A DNA stretch of 64,000 bases from Ruminococcaceae bacterium UBA1404 (GCA_002305075.1 DBQC01000006.1:54511-118510), one strand, 5' to 3'. Positions 46,575 through 56,420 are shown, counted from the first letter of the stretch. Numbers and translations are program-made. The notes: generated from the sequence alone by a model not told the origin.

Positions 46575-49217
46575 ATGTTGAAATGGACATCTCTTAATGA
46601 TCTGCGGACCATGTTTTTAGATTTCTTTCTAAGCAAGGGCCACACGGTTATGCCCAGTGCCCCCCTCATCCCGCAAAACGACCCCAGTCTGCTGCTGATC
46701 GGCGCCGGCATGGCCCCTTTTAAGAACTACTTTCTTGGCATAGAGGAGCCCCCCAACCGCCGGATGGCCAGTTGCCAAAAGTGCATTCGCACCCCGGATA
46801 TCGAGCGGGTGGGCAAAACCGCCCGCCACGGCACCTATTTCGAGATGCTGGGCAACTTCTCCTTCGGAGATTATTTTAAGCGGGAGGCCATCGGCTGGGC
46901 TTGGGAGTTTTGCACCCAAATCCTATCCCTGCCCACCGACAAGCTCTGGGTCACCGTATACGAGGAGGACGACGAGGCCTTTGACATTTGGCACAAAGAG
47001 ATTGGGCTGGACCCCGGCCGCATTGTGCGCCTGGGCAAGGCCGACAACTTTTGGGAGATCGGCTCGGGCCCCTGCGGCCCCTGTTCGGAGCTCTATTTTG
47101 ACCGGGGCGAGGCCTACGGCTGCGGCAGCGACGATTGCAAGCCCGGCTGCGACTGCGACCGCTTTATGGAGTTTTGGAACCTGGTATTTACCCAGTATGA
47201 TTCGGACGGCGCCGGCACCTACACACCGCTTGAGCACCCCAACATCGATACCGGCATGGGGCTCGAGCGTCTGGCCTGCCTCATGCAGGGGGTAGACAAC
47301 CTCTTTGAGGTGGACACGGTGCAAAACATCCTAAAGCACATCGGCACTTTGGCCGGCATCGGCTATGGCGAGAGCCCCCGGCAGGACGAGTCTCTGCGGG
47401 TGATTACCGACCATATCCGCAGCACCACCTTTATGATAAACGACGGCGTGGTGCCCTCCAACGAGGGGCGGGGTTATGTGCTGCGGCGGCTGCTGCGCCG
47501 GGCCGCCCGCCATGGTCGGCTCATCGGCATCACCGAGCCCTTTCTCTACAAGGTGTGCGACAGCGTTATCGCCGAAAATTCCGAGGCTTATCCCGAGCTG
47601 ATAGAAAACCGCAGCTACATCATCAAGGTTATCCAAATTGAGGAGGAGCGTTTCTCCCGCACCATCGACCAGGGCATGGAGATGCTCAGGGGCCTAATGG
47701 ATGCGCTCATCGCCAAGCAGGACAGCCTGCTGCCCGGCGATCAGGCCTTTAAGCTCTACGACACCTTTGGTTTTCCCATCGACCTGACCCGGGAGATTTT
47801 GGCCGAGCACGGCCTTAAGGTAGACGAGCAGACCTTTGCACAGCTGATGCGCGAACAGCGGGAGCGGGCCAGAGCAGCTCACTTTTCCGCAGGCGACCTG
47901 GGCTGGGAGGAGGACAGCTTTACCGGCCTTACCGCCAAAACCCGCTTTGACGGCTACAATCCCCGGCCCATGGAGGCCACCATTATAGCCATGATGGCCG
48001 ACGGTGCGGCGGCGGACACCCTTATTGAGGAGCAGCAGGCCGCCATTCTGCTCGATGTCACCCCCTTCTACGCCGAGGGGGGCGGTCAGGTGGGAGACAT
48101 TGGCCGCCTTGTTTTGGGCGATCATGTCTTTGATGTGAGCGACTGCAAAAAATCCGCCGGCGGCCACCTGATGCATATCGGCGTGATGAAGTCGGGCAGC
48201 TTTAAGGTGGGCGACCGCATCACCGCAGTGGTGGACATTCCCCACCGCCGGGCTGTGATGCGCAACCACAGTGCAGCCCATCTTTTGCACCACGCTTTGC
48301 GCGCCGTGCTGGGCGACCATGTGCACCAGTCGGGCTCCTATGTGGACGACCAGGTTTGCCGCTTTGACTTTAGCCACTTTTCGGGCCTCACCGAGGAGGA
48401 GCTGCGTCAGGTCGAGTTTAAGGTCAACGACATGATTTTGGCCGCCCTGCCTGTGGTGGCCGAGGAAATGAGCTTAGAGGAGTCCAAAGCTGCCGGCGCC
48501 ATTGCGCTGTTTGGCGAGAAATATAGCGAACAGGTACGGGTGGTGCGCATGGGCGATGAGTCGGTGGAGCTTTGCGGCGGTACCCATGTGGACAACACGG
48601 CCCAAATCGGCCTGTTTAAGATACGCAAGGAGTCCTCGGTGGCGGCCGGCATACGCCGCATCGAGGCGGTTACCGGCCGAGGTGTGCTTGGCTATATCCA
48701 GCAGCTTGAAGAGCGCCAAAATCAGATTGCCGAGCGCCTTAAGGTGGGCGCCGGAGCCGACCTGCTCAACCGCCTTGCGGCGGTGTTGGGCGAGCTTAAG
48801 GAGAAGGAGACCGCCATTGCGGCCCTTCAGGGCAAAATGGCCTCGCTGCAGCTGGAGCGGCTGACCGAAACGGCCGAAAGCCTGGGCGAAGTGGGGCTTA
48901 TTGCCGCCGTCTTTAAGGACGCCGGCGCAGACACTCTACGGGCCCTGGGCGACCAGGTGCGCACGCTTAAAAAGCCCATGGTGGCCGTTATCGGCGGCAC
49001 AGCCGGCGGCAAAATCAGTCTGATGGCCGTGTGTACCCCTGCGGCGGTGGCCCTTGGGCTTAAGGCCGGCGATGTGATCAAGGCGGTTGCAAAGCCCTAC
49101 GGCGGTTCGGGCGGCGGACGGCCAGAAAGCGCCATGGGCAGCATTCCCAATCCGGGCGACCTGCAAGCCCTTATGGACGCCGCCGGAGACATTGTGTCCG
49201 GCCTTATGCGCAAATAG
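46575..49217 (+). CDS. alaS: Alanyl-tRNA synthetase
   Basis: 880 residues from ATG 46575; in-frame codons upstream lie in the riboswitch terminator. Class II catalytic core at the N-terminus, and an editing domain with H565, H569 (HSAAH), C667 and H671 (CGGTH) that clears Ser- and Gly-tRNA(Ala). C-terminal C-Ala domain ends GGSGGGRPESAMG. Normal length. Confidence 0.96.
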   Translation: MLKWTSLNDLRTMFLDFFLSKGHTVMPSAPLIPQNDPSLLLIGAGMAPFKNYFLGIEEPPNRRMASCQKCIRTPDIERVGKTARHGTYFEMLGNFSFGDYFKREAIGWAWEFCTQILSLPTDKLWVTVYEEDDEAFDIWHKEIGLDPGRIVRLGKADNFWEIGSGPCGPCSELYFDRGEAYGCGSDDCKPGCDCDRFMEFWNLVFTQYDSDGAGTYTPLEHPNIDTGMGLERLACLMQGVDNLFEVDTVQNILKHIGTLAGIGYGESPRQDESLRVITDHIRSTTFMINDGVVPSNEGRGYVLRRLLRRAARHGRLIGITEPFLYKVCDSVIAENSEAYPELIENRSYIIKVIQIEEERFSRTIDQGMEMLRGLMDALIAKQDSLLPGDQAFKLYDTFGFPIDLTREILAEHGLKVDEQTFAQLMREQRERARAAHFSAGDLGWEEDSFTGLTAKTRFDGYNPRPMEATIIAMMADGAAADTLIEEQQAAILLDVTPFYAEGGGQVGDIGRLVLGDHVFDVSDCKKSAGGHLMHIGVMKSGSFKVGDRITAVVDIPHRRAVMRNHSAAHLLHHALRAVLGDHVHQSGSYVDDQVCRFDFSHFSGLTEEELRQVEFKVNDMILAALPVVAEEMSLEESKAAGAIALFGEKYSEQVRVVRMGDESVELCGGTHVDNTAQIGLFKIRKESSVAAGIRRIEAVTGRGVLGYIQQLEERQNQIAERLKVGAGADLLNRLAAVLGELKEKETAIAALQGKMASLQLERLTETAESLGEVGLIAAVFKDAGADTLRALGDQVRTLKKPMVAVIGGTAGGKISLMAVCTPAAVALGLKAGDVIKAVAKPYGGSGGGRPESAMGSIPNPGDLQALMDAAGDIVSGLMRK

Positions 49218-49231
49218 CGCGGGCTTGCCGC

Positions 49232-49260
49232 TTGTTTTACGCCCGTTTGCATCGTATAAT
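49232..49260 (+). promoter_or_regulatory. Promoter of the HIT gene
   Basis: TTGTTT, 17 bases, TATAAT. Confidence 0.65.
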
Positions 49261-49319
49261 AGTAAGGGAGAGGGGGCCTGCCGCCCCCGCCCCGACCAAT
49301 CAAAGATAGGGGGAAGACC

Positions 49320-49658
49320 ATGTCCTGTATTTTTTGCCGGATAGCCTCGGGGGAGGTTGCCACAACCAAGGCCTATGAGGACAGCGAAGTGGTGGCCTTT
49401 TACGACACGGCACCCCAAGCGCCCACCCATATACTTGTTATCCCCAAGGCCCACATTCCCTCCCTCTCGGCCATCACCGAGGAAAACGCCCACATCGGCA
49501 CAGCCATCTTCCGGGCCATAGCCGAGCTTAGCAAGCGGGCCGAATTTGCCGGGGGTTTCCGAGTGGTGTCCAACAGCGGGGCCGACGGGGGACAAACCGT
49601 GGGTCATCTGCACTTTCATATGCTGGGCGGCCGTGCTTTGGGCTGGCCTCCGGGCTAA
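49320..49658 (+). CDS. HIT family nucleotide-binding protein (HinT-like)
   Basis: 112 residues. Starts CIFCRIASGE and ends with the histidine triad HLHFHML. Purine nucleotide phosphoramidase family. ATG with GGGGGAAG upstream. First gene of a run reaching rnmV and perhaps beyond. Confidence 0.93.
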   Translation: MSCIFCRIASGEVATTKAYEDSEVVAFYDTAPQAPTHILVIPKAHIPSLSAITEENAHIGTAIFRAIAELSKRAEFAGGFRVVSNSGADGGQTVGHLHFHMLGGRALGWPPG

Positions 49659-49693
49659 AGAGCAAACATTATAACGCAAGGAGCGTCTATTCT

Positions 49694-50242
49694 ATGGATG
49701 ACAACCGCACATACACACTCAAGGTAGCCGGCTTGGAGCGCGAGCTGGCCATCTGCCCCATCAGCGACACCATGTCCATTGCGGCCTTTATCATGTTCTC
49801 GGATGTAGAGCTCACCATTGCCTGCGCCACCGAACTGCTTAAAAAGGCCCCGTCCGACTTTGATGTGATTATCACCGCCGAATCTAAGGGCATTCCGCTT
49901 GCCTACGAGATGAGCCGGCAGTCGGGCAAGATGTACACGCTTGCCCGCAAGAGCAAAAAGCTCTACATGAAGCGCCCGGTGGCCGTGGATGTTAAAAGCA
50001 TCACCACCGACCGCTTTCAGACCCTCTACCTCGATGTGGACGACTTTAAGGCCCTTAAGGATCGCAAGGTGCTCATTGTGGACGATGTGATCTCAACCGG
50101 CGAGAGCCTTGCGGCGCTGCGCCAGCTGGTGACCCAGGCCGGCGGCGAGATTGTGGGCCAGATGGCCGTGCTGGCCGAGGGGGATGCCGCCAACCGCACC
50201 GACATCATCTTTCTTGAGCCGCTGCCCATCTTTTACACCTAA
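49694..50242 (+). CDS. Phosphoribosyltransferase family protein (copy 1)
   Basis: 182 residues, ATG with AAGGAGCG upstream. The PRPP loop VLIVDDVISTGES is at 126-138. Closest in layout to adenine phosphoribosyltransferase, with ITAESKGIPLAYEMSR before a lysine-rich KKLYMKRP hood. A related gene at 57940 shares this plan (AEAKGIILTYEMSR, VARKSRKPYM). The base used is not clear. Confidence 0.8.
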   Translation: MDDNRTYTLKVAGLERELAICPISDTMSIAAFIMFSDVELTIACATELLKKAPSDFDVIITAESKGIPLAYEMSRQSGKMYTLARKSKKLYMKRPVAVDVKSITTDRFQTLYLDVDDFKALKDRKVLIVDDVISTGESLAALRQLVTQAGGEIVGQMAVLAEGDAANRTDIIFLEPLPIFYT

Positions 50243-50244
50243 TC

Positions 50245-52224
50245 ATGAAAAGGCCGCTGTTTGCCTGCGGCTGCGCCTTTGTCGCCTCCGCGGCGGTCTG
50301 CTTTTATCTTGGATTTACACCGGCACTATCCCTGGCTGCCCTCACGGCGGCCGGGGGTTTGCTGCCTTTGGGCCGTTCGAGGCGAAGTGCGGCCCTGCTT
50401 GCGGCCCTCTCCATGGTGGCGTCGGTGGGCTGCTGTGCGGCCCATTACAGCTTTCGGCTTAGGCCCATCATGGCCCTGATCGGGCAGGACTGTCAGGTGT
50501 CACTCACGCTGCTCACGGCCGAGCAGAGCGGCCGGCGCACCGCCGGAGAGGCGCTGGCCGACCTCACCGCCCCCGATGGTCGGCTCTACCGGGGGGTGGG
50601 GGTGCGCTTTTCGGCCTATGGGGAAGAACCCCTGACACCGGGGGAGGGTCTGAGCTTTGGCGCACAGGCCCAGCCTGCCAGCCTTTATGCCTCGGCGCTG
50701 TCCCGCCGCCTGTCGGACGGGCTTTACCTGAGCTTCGATATCCCCGCCGACGTCCGGCCGCTACCCGAGCCGCCCCATGCTGTGCGGGGGTTTTTTGCCC
50801 GTCTGCGCCACCGTATCGACCGAGCCTTGATTTACGGCGTCGGCGGCGATGCGGGAGGTCTGCTGTCCGCCCTGGTTACGGGCAGCCGCCGGGGTCTGTC
50901 GGGCCGGGCCGAGGGATGGCTTGCCCGCAGTGGGCTTATGCACCTTACCTCGGTGTCGGGGCTGCATGTCACGGCCGTGGCGGGGTGGCCGGCGCTGCTG
51001 CTGCCGCCGCACCGGCGCAAATACGGCTATCTAGTGGGCTGCCTGCTGGCCTTTGCGTATGCCGGGCTGGCGGGCTTTGCCCCCTCGGCACTGCGGGCGG
51101 CGGTGATGTTCGGGCTGTTTGCCATCGCCCAGAGTCTGGGCCGACGGGCCGACGGGTTGACCTCGCTTTCGGTGGCCGCCGTACTGCTCTGCCTTATCAG
51201 CCCCCTCTCGGTGGGCGATTTGGGGCTCCAGTTCTCCTTTTTGGCCACCCTCGGTATCCTCACTTTAAGCCCCCGGCTGTCCGCCATACTCAGCGATGCG
51301 GCTATCGCCCGGTGGGGGGATAGCGGCTGGATGAAGCTGGTCATCGGTGCGGTGGCGGTATCGGTGGGGGCGCTGCTGCCCACCGCCCCGCTGTCGGCCA
51401 TGGCCTTTGGCTACCTGCCCCTGCTGGGACTGCCGGCCAATCTGATGGTCATGGTGCTGCTGCCCTTTGTGCTGCCGATGGCCGCGATGATGGCGGTGCT
51501 CTTTCTTATGCTGCCGGGTCTGGCGGCTGCGCTGAGTGCCGCCGCCCGCCTGATGGTAGGCCCTCTGCTTGGCGTGTCCCGGCTTGTAAGCGGGTTGCCT
51601 TTTTCGGTGCTCTATGTGCGCGAGCGCCACGAGCTGCTGCTGCTTACGGCCATTTGCATCGGCATTATGGCCATTATCGGGCTGCGCCCGGGGCGGCGGG
51701 TTGTGATAGGGGTCCTCTGCTGCGCCGTGATTGCCACGGGCAGCGCCTTTATCACCCATCGGCTACTCTACCTCGACAGCTTTGAGCTGCTCGTTTTTGA
51801 GGACAACGGCTGCACAGCCCTCATCGACGGCCCTGAGGCCGTGCTGCTTGACCTGCCCGAGGACGGCTATGGCGTCACCCGAGTGGCCGGAGCCTTAGAA
51901 CGCCTTGGGGTGCGGCGCATTGCGCTGGTAACCGCCCACAACCCTCAAACCGTGCGCCTTATGGGCGAGCGCCTGCCCATTTATCTCTGCCGCACCGCCG
52001 AGGGAACCCATCCCCTCACGGCCGAGGTCATGCTTCCCCACCGACCGGTGGAGGTGGAGGCGATCGGGTTGCCCATTTATATCGATGCCGAGGGTGGGGC
52101 TTCTCTATCCGGTCAAAACCCCAACCTAAACGGGCCAATCTATGCTATAATGGCAAAAAGCCAGAACATCACAGAGCTTAGCTGTGCCACCGACGGGGCG
52201 GCACGCTATGCAGTAAGGAGGTAG
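50245..52224 (+). CDS. comEC: ComEC/Rec2-like competence membrane protein with degenerate C-terminal domain
   Basis: 659 residues starting 2 bases after the previous stop. Membrane helices at the N-terminus, an OB-like region (about 75-175), and the Competence domain with LMHLTSVSGLHVTAVAG at about 231-247. The C-terminal part (about 512-659) sits where the beta-lactamase-like domain should be, but the metal motif HxHxDH is absent (LVTAHNPQTV in its place). ComEC imports single-stranded DNA; here the nuclease-like part looks inactive. Its end carries the ribosome binding site for holA. Confidence 0.85.
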   Translation: MKRPLFACGCAFVASAAVCFYLGFTPALSLAALTAAGGLLPLGRSRRSAALLAALSMVASVGCCAAHYSFRLRPIMALIGQDCQVSLTLLTAEQSGRRTAGEALADLTAPDGRLYRGVGVRFSAYGEEPLTPGEGLSFGAQAQPASLYASALSRRLSDGLYLSFDIPADVRPLPEPPHAVRGFFARLRHRIDRALIYGVGGDAGGLLSALVTGSRRGLSGRAEGWLARSGLMHLTSVSGLHVTAVAGWPALLLPPHRRKYGYLVGCLLAFAYAGLAGFAPSALRAAVMFGLFAIAQSLGRRADGLTSLSVAAVLLCLISPLSVGDLGLQFSFLATLGILTLSPRLSAILSDAAIARWGDSGWMKLVIGAVAVSVGALLPTAPLSAMAFGYLPLLGLPANLMVMVLLPFVLPMAAMMAVLFLMLPGLAAALSAAARLMVGPLLGVSRLVSGLPFSVLYVRERHELLLLTAICIGIMAIIGLRPGRRVVIGVLCCAVIATGSAFITHRLLYLDSFELLVFEDNGCTALIDGPEAVLLDLPEDGYGVTRVAGALERLGVRRIALVTAHNPQTVRLMGERLPIYLCRTAEGTHPLTAEVMLPHRPVEVEAIGLPIYIDAEGGASLSGQNPNLNGPIYAIMAKSQNITELSCATDGAARYAVRR

Positions 52225-52226
52225 TC

Positions 52227-53276
52227 ATGCGCTATAGAGACGAACGGGCCCTGTTGCGGGACATTAAAACGCGGCTGTTTAAGCCGATCTATCTGCTCAC
52301 TGGCGGCGATGACTACCTTAAAACTACCTACCGGGTTCGGATTATTGCGGCCGCCACCAAGAGGGAGACCTCCGGGTTCAATCTGACGGTTTTTTCGGGC
52401 GAGCGGCTCGACCTTAATGAGTTGTTCGGGGCGCTCACCACGCTGCCCCTCATGGGGGGGCGGCGCTGCGTGGTGGTGGAGGACTTTTTTGCCGAGCGCC
52501 TGCACGAGGACGACCTACCGGGGTGGGAAGCGATACTGACCGATATCCCCGCCGAGACGGTGCTGCTGCTTTGCCAGCCCACACCGCCCGAAAAGACCAA
52601 ACAGAAGGCGGCCGAGCGGTTTTATAAGCTGATAGACAAGGCCGGGGGAGCCGTAGCCACGCTGAATGGCCGCAAAGGGGGCGACCTTGTGCGCTTTGTG
52701 GTGCACCACTGCGAGGCAGCCGGGGCCACCATCTCCACCGAGGCGGCCCGCCATCTCATCGAGCGGGTGGGGGATGACATGGCCACTTTGCAATCCGAGT
52801 GCGACAAGCTGTCGGCCCACGCCGGCGGCGGCGAGGTGACCATTTCGGCCATCGATACCCTCTCGCCCGCCACCATAGAGGCCGATGTTTACCGGATGTG
52901 CCGCCATCTCATCGCCGGCGACCTTCAAAAAGCCCTGGCCATTTTAGACGACCTCTGGGCGCTGCGTACGCCCACGGGCCTGATTATATCGGCGCTGGGC
53001 AGTGGCCTTGGCGACCTCTATCGGGCCAAGGTAGGGCAGGAGAAGGGGCGGACCCAAGCCGACATTGTGGCCGACTTTGAATACCGCCACGAGTTTAGGG
53101 TAAGAAATGCGCTGAGAGATGCCCGACCTCTGCAAAAGGCCCACATCGCCGGAGCTATGGCCGCTGTATTAGAGGCCGACTGGCTGATAAAAACCACCTC
53201 CATAGATGACCGCACCCTGCTTGAGCAGGCCGTGGTGCGTGCCTCGGCCGCGCTGCGGGGGAGGATGCTGCCATGA
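52227..53276 (+). CDS. holA: DNA polymerase III delta subunit
   Basis: 349 residues, ATG with AAGGAGG inside the end of comEC. Starts with an AAA-like domain (PIYLLTGGDDYLK), with RRCVVVEDFF and a helical C-terminal domain (RPLQKAHIAGAMAAVLEAD). Opens the sliding clamp in the clamp loader. The comEC-holA order is common in Firmicutes. Confidence 0.9.
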   Translation: MRYRDERALLRDIKTRLFKPIYLLTGGDDYLKTTYRVRIIAAATKRETSGFNLTVFSGERLDLNELFGALTTLPLMGGRRCVVVEDFFAERLHEDDLPGWEAILTDIPAETVLLLCQPTPPEKTKQKAAERFYKLIDKAGGAVATLNGRKGGDLVRFVVHHCEAAGATISTEAARHLIERVGDDMATLQSECDKLSAHAGGGEVTISAIDTLSPATIEADVYRMCRHLIAGDLQKALAILDDLWALRTPTGLIISALGSGLGDLYRAKVGQEKGRTQADIVADFEYRHEFRVRNALRDARPLQKAHIAGAMAAVLEADWLIKTTSIDDRTLLEQAVVRASAALRGRMLP

Positions 53277-53881
53277 TCCGCCTTAAAGAGGCGGTGATTG
53301 TGGAAGGCCGCTACGATAAAATCAAGCTCATGGGCCTGCTGGATGCGCTGATTATCCCCACCCACGGCTACCGCATCTTCAAAGATAAAAAGGCGCTGGC
53401 CATGATTCGCCAAATCGGCCTTGAGCGGGGCCTGATTATCCTGACCGATTCGGACGCCGCGGGCTTTAGAATACGCCGCCGCCTTCAGGGATACCTGCCC
53501 GCCGACTGCATTCGCCATGTCTACCTGCCCCAGATTGCCGGGCGGGAGCCCCGCAAAAAAAAGCCCTCGGCCGAGGGCTTGTTGGGGGTGGAAGGGGTAG
53601 ACGATGCGCTGCTGCTCAAGGCTTTGAAAGATGCCGGCGTGCGTCCCATCGGAGAGGATGCACCCCCTGCCGGTCAACCCATCACCCGGGCTGACCTTGT
53701 GGCCACCGGACTGTCCGGTGCGGCCGACAGTGGAACTAAGCGTCAGCGGCTGCTGGCCCATCTGAGCCTGCCCAGCTACCTGACGGCCAAGGCACTGCCC
53801 GCCACCTTGAGCGCCCTGATGGACCGGGAAGCTTTTATAAACCTCTGCCGGACGCTGTTTGAGCCGGATGACGCCCGATAG
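53273..53881 (+). CDS. rnmV: Toprim protein, ribonuclease M5-like
   Basis: 202 residues, ATG overlapping the holA stop. Toprim domain with catalytic E11 (VEGRYDK) and D59/D61 (TDSDAAG). C-terminal part of DUF4093 type. RNase M5 matures 5S rRNA. The family in clostridia is a little divergent from B. subtilis RnmV, so the exact role is inferred. Confidence 0.8.
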   Translation: MIRLKEAVIVEGRYDKIKLMGLLDALIIPTHGYRIFKDKKALAMIRQIGLERGLIILTDSDAAGFRIRRRLQGYLPADCIRHVYLPQIAGREPRKKKPSAEGLLGVEGVDDALLLKALKDAGVRPIGEDAPPAGQPITRADLVATGLSGAADSGTKRQRLLAHLSLPSYLTAKALPATLSALMDREAFINLCRTLFEPDDAR

Positions 53882-53922
53882 AGTATCCGGCGTGCGATTA
53901 TTGCACCGAAAGGAGCCATGAG

Positions 53923-55239
53923 ATGCCCCTTATCGAGCTGAGCTATATCGGTCTGTTTCTGCCCCTTGCGGCGGCGGGCTATGCCCTTGTGCCCCAGCGC
54001 TGGCGCAGCGGGGTAATGGCCGGCGCATCGGCTTTGTTTATGCTGCTGTGGGTTCCTCGGCTGCTGCCCTTTGCCGTGGCGGGGACAGCGGTGGCTTACG
54101 CCTGTGCCTACGGCGTGCACCACGGGCAGCACAGTCCAGTGCGCCAACGGGCACTGCTGCTGCTCTCTTTTGGGCTGGAAGCGGGGCTGTTTGTCTATTA
54201 CGCACGGCAGTATGCCGCCGGACCGCTGGAGCGGGTGATGCTGGCTACGGTGCTGCTGAGCGCCTTTTCCCACCCCGCAGACCTCTACCGGCAGGACAGC
54301 CATAGCCTCTGCCCGCCCGTGGATTTTTTGGCTTATAGCCTGTTTTTCGGCAAGCTTATCTACGGTCCGCTGGTGGGGGCCGATGAGTTTGTCTTTCAGC
54401 TTGGGCGCAGAAGAACCTCGGCCACCCGCATGGGTAGCGGTGTGTTCAGCCTCTTTGTGGGGCTTTCTCAGCTGCTGCTGTTTGCCCATGGCCTTGATTT
54501 GGTGGGGGGCTATCTAACTGGCCTGTCCGCCGACGAGCGCAGCCTGCTGCTTTTGGGGCTGGAGGTGCTCACGCTGGCCCTGACATGGTACTTTAGGCTG
54601 GCCGGCTGTGCCAACATGGCTCAGGGCGCCGGGCTGCTCTTTGGTATAGACCTGCCCCGGAACTTGGCCTACCCCTTTGGGGCGGGCAGCTTTGCGGGCT
54701 TTTTTAACCGCTTTCTCATCACCCAAAACGCCTACACCCGCAGCTATCTGGCCCCCCTTTTAGGGGGAGATGGGCAGGTGGGTGGAGGCAGCCCGCTGGC
54801 GGTAATGGCTTCGGCGGCCTTTGCGGGGGCCTTTTTGGGACTGCCCGATGGGGCGGTTTGGGGCAGTGTATTCGGGCTGCTCATCTGGATAGAGCGCCTG
54901 CTGGGTTTGCGAGGGAGCGGCGGACCGCTGCGCAAGCTGGCCGTCTGGGCCGGGGGAGTGGTCTCTTTTGCCCTGCTTCTGCCCGACAGAGGCCGCTACC
55001 TGGCCGAGGGCCTTTGGGCCATTGGGCAGATGCCGCTTGTTTCCGAGCGGGCGGTGGGGCTGCTTGTGGTCTTTGGCCCACTGCTGATATTGTCTATGGT
55101 GCTGTCCAGTCGGATGGTGCAGAGCGCGGCCGGTTATCTCAAAGGGCGGTTGCCCGCCCTCTATAACGCCGCCGTACTTATGTGGGGAATTGGGGCCATG
55201 GCCCTCTGTCTGTCGGCCTTGATTTGGAACGGGAGGTGA
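53923..55239 (+). CDS. MBOAT (AlgI-like) membrane protein lacking the catalytic histidines
   Basis: 438 residues with about 11 hydrophobic segments, ATG preceded by AAAGGAGC. The framework of AlgI/DltB acyltransferases is clear: NLAYPFGAGSF, FFNRFLITQ (260-268), YLAPLLGG, then LPDGAVWGSVFGLLIWIERLL. In active enzymes these read FWRRWHISL, LWHGA and WGxxHG. Here L265, D309 and F317 stand where the three histidines should be. O-acylation activity is therefore doubtful. Directly followed by its usual partner type. Confidence 0.8.
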   Translation: MPLIELSYIGLFLPLAAAGYALVPQRWRSGVMAGASALFMLLWVPRLLPFAVAGTAVAYACAYGVHHGQHSPVRQRALLLLSFGLEAGLFVYYARQYAAGPLERVMLATVLLSAFSHPADLYRQDSHSLCPPVDFLAYSLFFGKLIYGPLVGADEFVFQLGRRRTSATRMGSGVFSLFVGLSQLLLFAHGLDLVGGYLTGLSADERSLLLLGLEVLTLALTWYFRLAGCANMAQGAGLLFGIDLPRNLAYPFGAGSFAGFFNRFLITQNAYTRSYLAPLLGGDGQVGGGSPLAVMASAAFAGAFLGLPDGAVWGSVFGLLIWIERLLGLRGSGGPLRKLAVWAGGVVSFALLLPDRGRYLAEGLWAIGQMPLVSERAVGLLVVFGPLLILSMVLSSRMVQSAAGYLKGRLPALYNAAVLMWGIGAMALCLSALIWNGR

Positions 55240-55247
55240 CCTAAACC

Positions 55248-56420
55248 ATGCGCAGACTAACCGCTCTTGTGCTGCTTTTCTTCTTTGGGGCCACCTCGTT
55301 GATAGCGGTTTTGGGGGGCTTGCCCGCCCTCACCGCCGCCCCGCCCAATAAAACAGCCGCCGGGCTGCCGAGCGCTTTGTCGGCGGCCATGGCTCGCAGC
55401 CTTGGCAGCCTGCCCGGCCTGCCGGCGCTGTTCCCCGAGCTGAGCACTGCGCTGGGTCTTCGGCTGCAGCACGGGGTCTATCTCACCGACACCATGCTCA
55501 TCGAGGAGCTGCCCCCGCCAAGCAGGGCGGCCACCCAGGCCAACACCGAGATGCTGCGGCTGTTTGTGCAGCGTTTGCAGACACGCTCGCAGGCTGAGAC
55601 CGGCCTTGTGGAGCCCATTTACTTTATGCTCACGCCCACAGCCCGGGCCATCCGGCAGGAGGATATTTCGGCCTATGCCTATCCGGTGGACCAAAAGCAG
55701 CTTATCAGCAGCATCTACTATCACAGCGACTTTCCCGCCGCGCCGTTTTTAAGTCCCGTTCGGGCCTACGAGGCCCTCGAGCGGGCCGGGGAGGCCTATC
55801 TTTACTACCGCACCGACAGCGCCCTCACAAGCCTTGGGGGCTATCATCTCTACCGGGAGCTGGCCGGAGCCATGCGCCTTGAACCCCGCAGCATCGGGCG
55901 GTTTAATGTGACCCATGTCAGCCACGATTACCGGGGAGAGCTGAGCCATCGGGTTTATAGCCGGAACATTCCGGGGGATTTGGTATCGGTCTACGACTTT
56001 GCCGACGCCGATGATACCTATCGGGTGACCCATTATGGTCCCGAGGGCACCCGGGTTTACCACAGCCTGTTCCCCGAGCATGTGTTGGAGCTCGGCCGGC
56101 CCACCGATGTCATCTTAGGCGGTGTGAGCCCCCGCATCGATATTCGGGGCGCCAATGTGTTTGACGAGCGGCTGCTTATCCTAAGCGACCGGACGGTCTA
56201 CGCCTATATCAGCTTTTTGACGCTGCATTTTAGGGACATCACGATACTGAGCACCGATATGGCCGCCGACCTTTTTGACCCGGCCCTTATCCGGGACATC
56301 AATCCCCTCGAGTACGACAGGATTTTAATCAGCCTGTCGATAGACAGTTTTACCCAAACCCAGCGCCCCGCCGAGGCTCTGTCCGCCTTGCTGCCCTTGC
56401 TCGATACAGAGGAGGGTTAG
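55248..56420 (+). CDS. DHHW/AlgJ-like secreted partner protein lacking catalytic residues
   Basis: 390 residues, GGGAGGTGAC before the ATG. An N-terminal signal anchor (about 4-24) places the rest outside. The fold matches the DHHW family linked to MBOAT acyltransferases: YYRTDSALTSLGGYHLYREL (186-205) aligns with the usual YYRTDHHWT..GAY segment, and LLILSDRTVYAYISFLTLHF (309-328) with the usual GDS nucleophile segment. S191-A192-L193 replace His-His-Trp and R315 replaces the serine. Probable pseudoenzyme. Confidence 0.75.
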   Translation: MRRLTALVLLFFFGATSLIAVLGGLPALTAAPPNKTAAGLPSALSAAMARSLGSLPGLPALFPELSTALGLRLQHGVYLTDTMLIEELPPPSRAATQANTEMLRLFVQRLQTRSQAETGLVEPIYFMLTPTARAIRQEDISAYAYPVDQKQLISSIYYHSDFPAAPFLSPVRAYEALERAGEAYLYYRTDSALTSLGGYHLYRELAGAMRLEPRSIGRFNVTHVSHDYRGELSHRVYSRNIPGDLVSVYDFADADDTYRVTHYGPEGTRVYHSLFPEHVLELGRPTDVILGGVSPRIDIRGANVFDERLLILSDRTVYAYISFLTLHFRDITILSTDMAADLFDPALIRDINPLEYDRILISLSIDSFTQTQRPAEALSALLPLLDTEEG

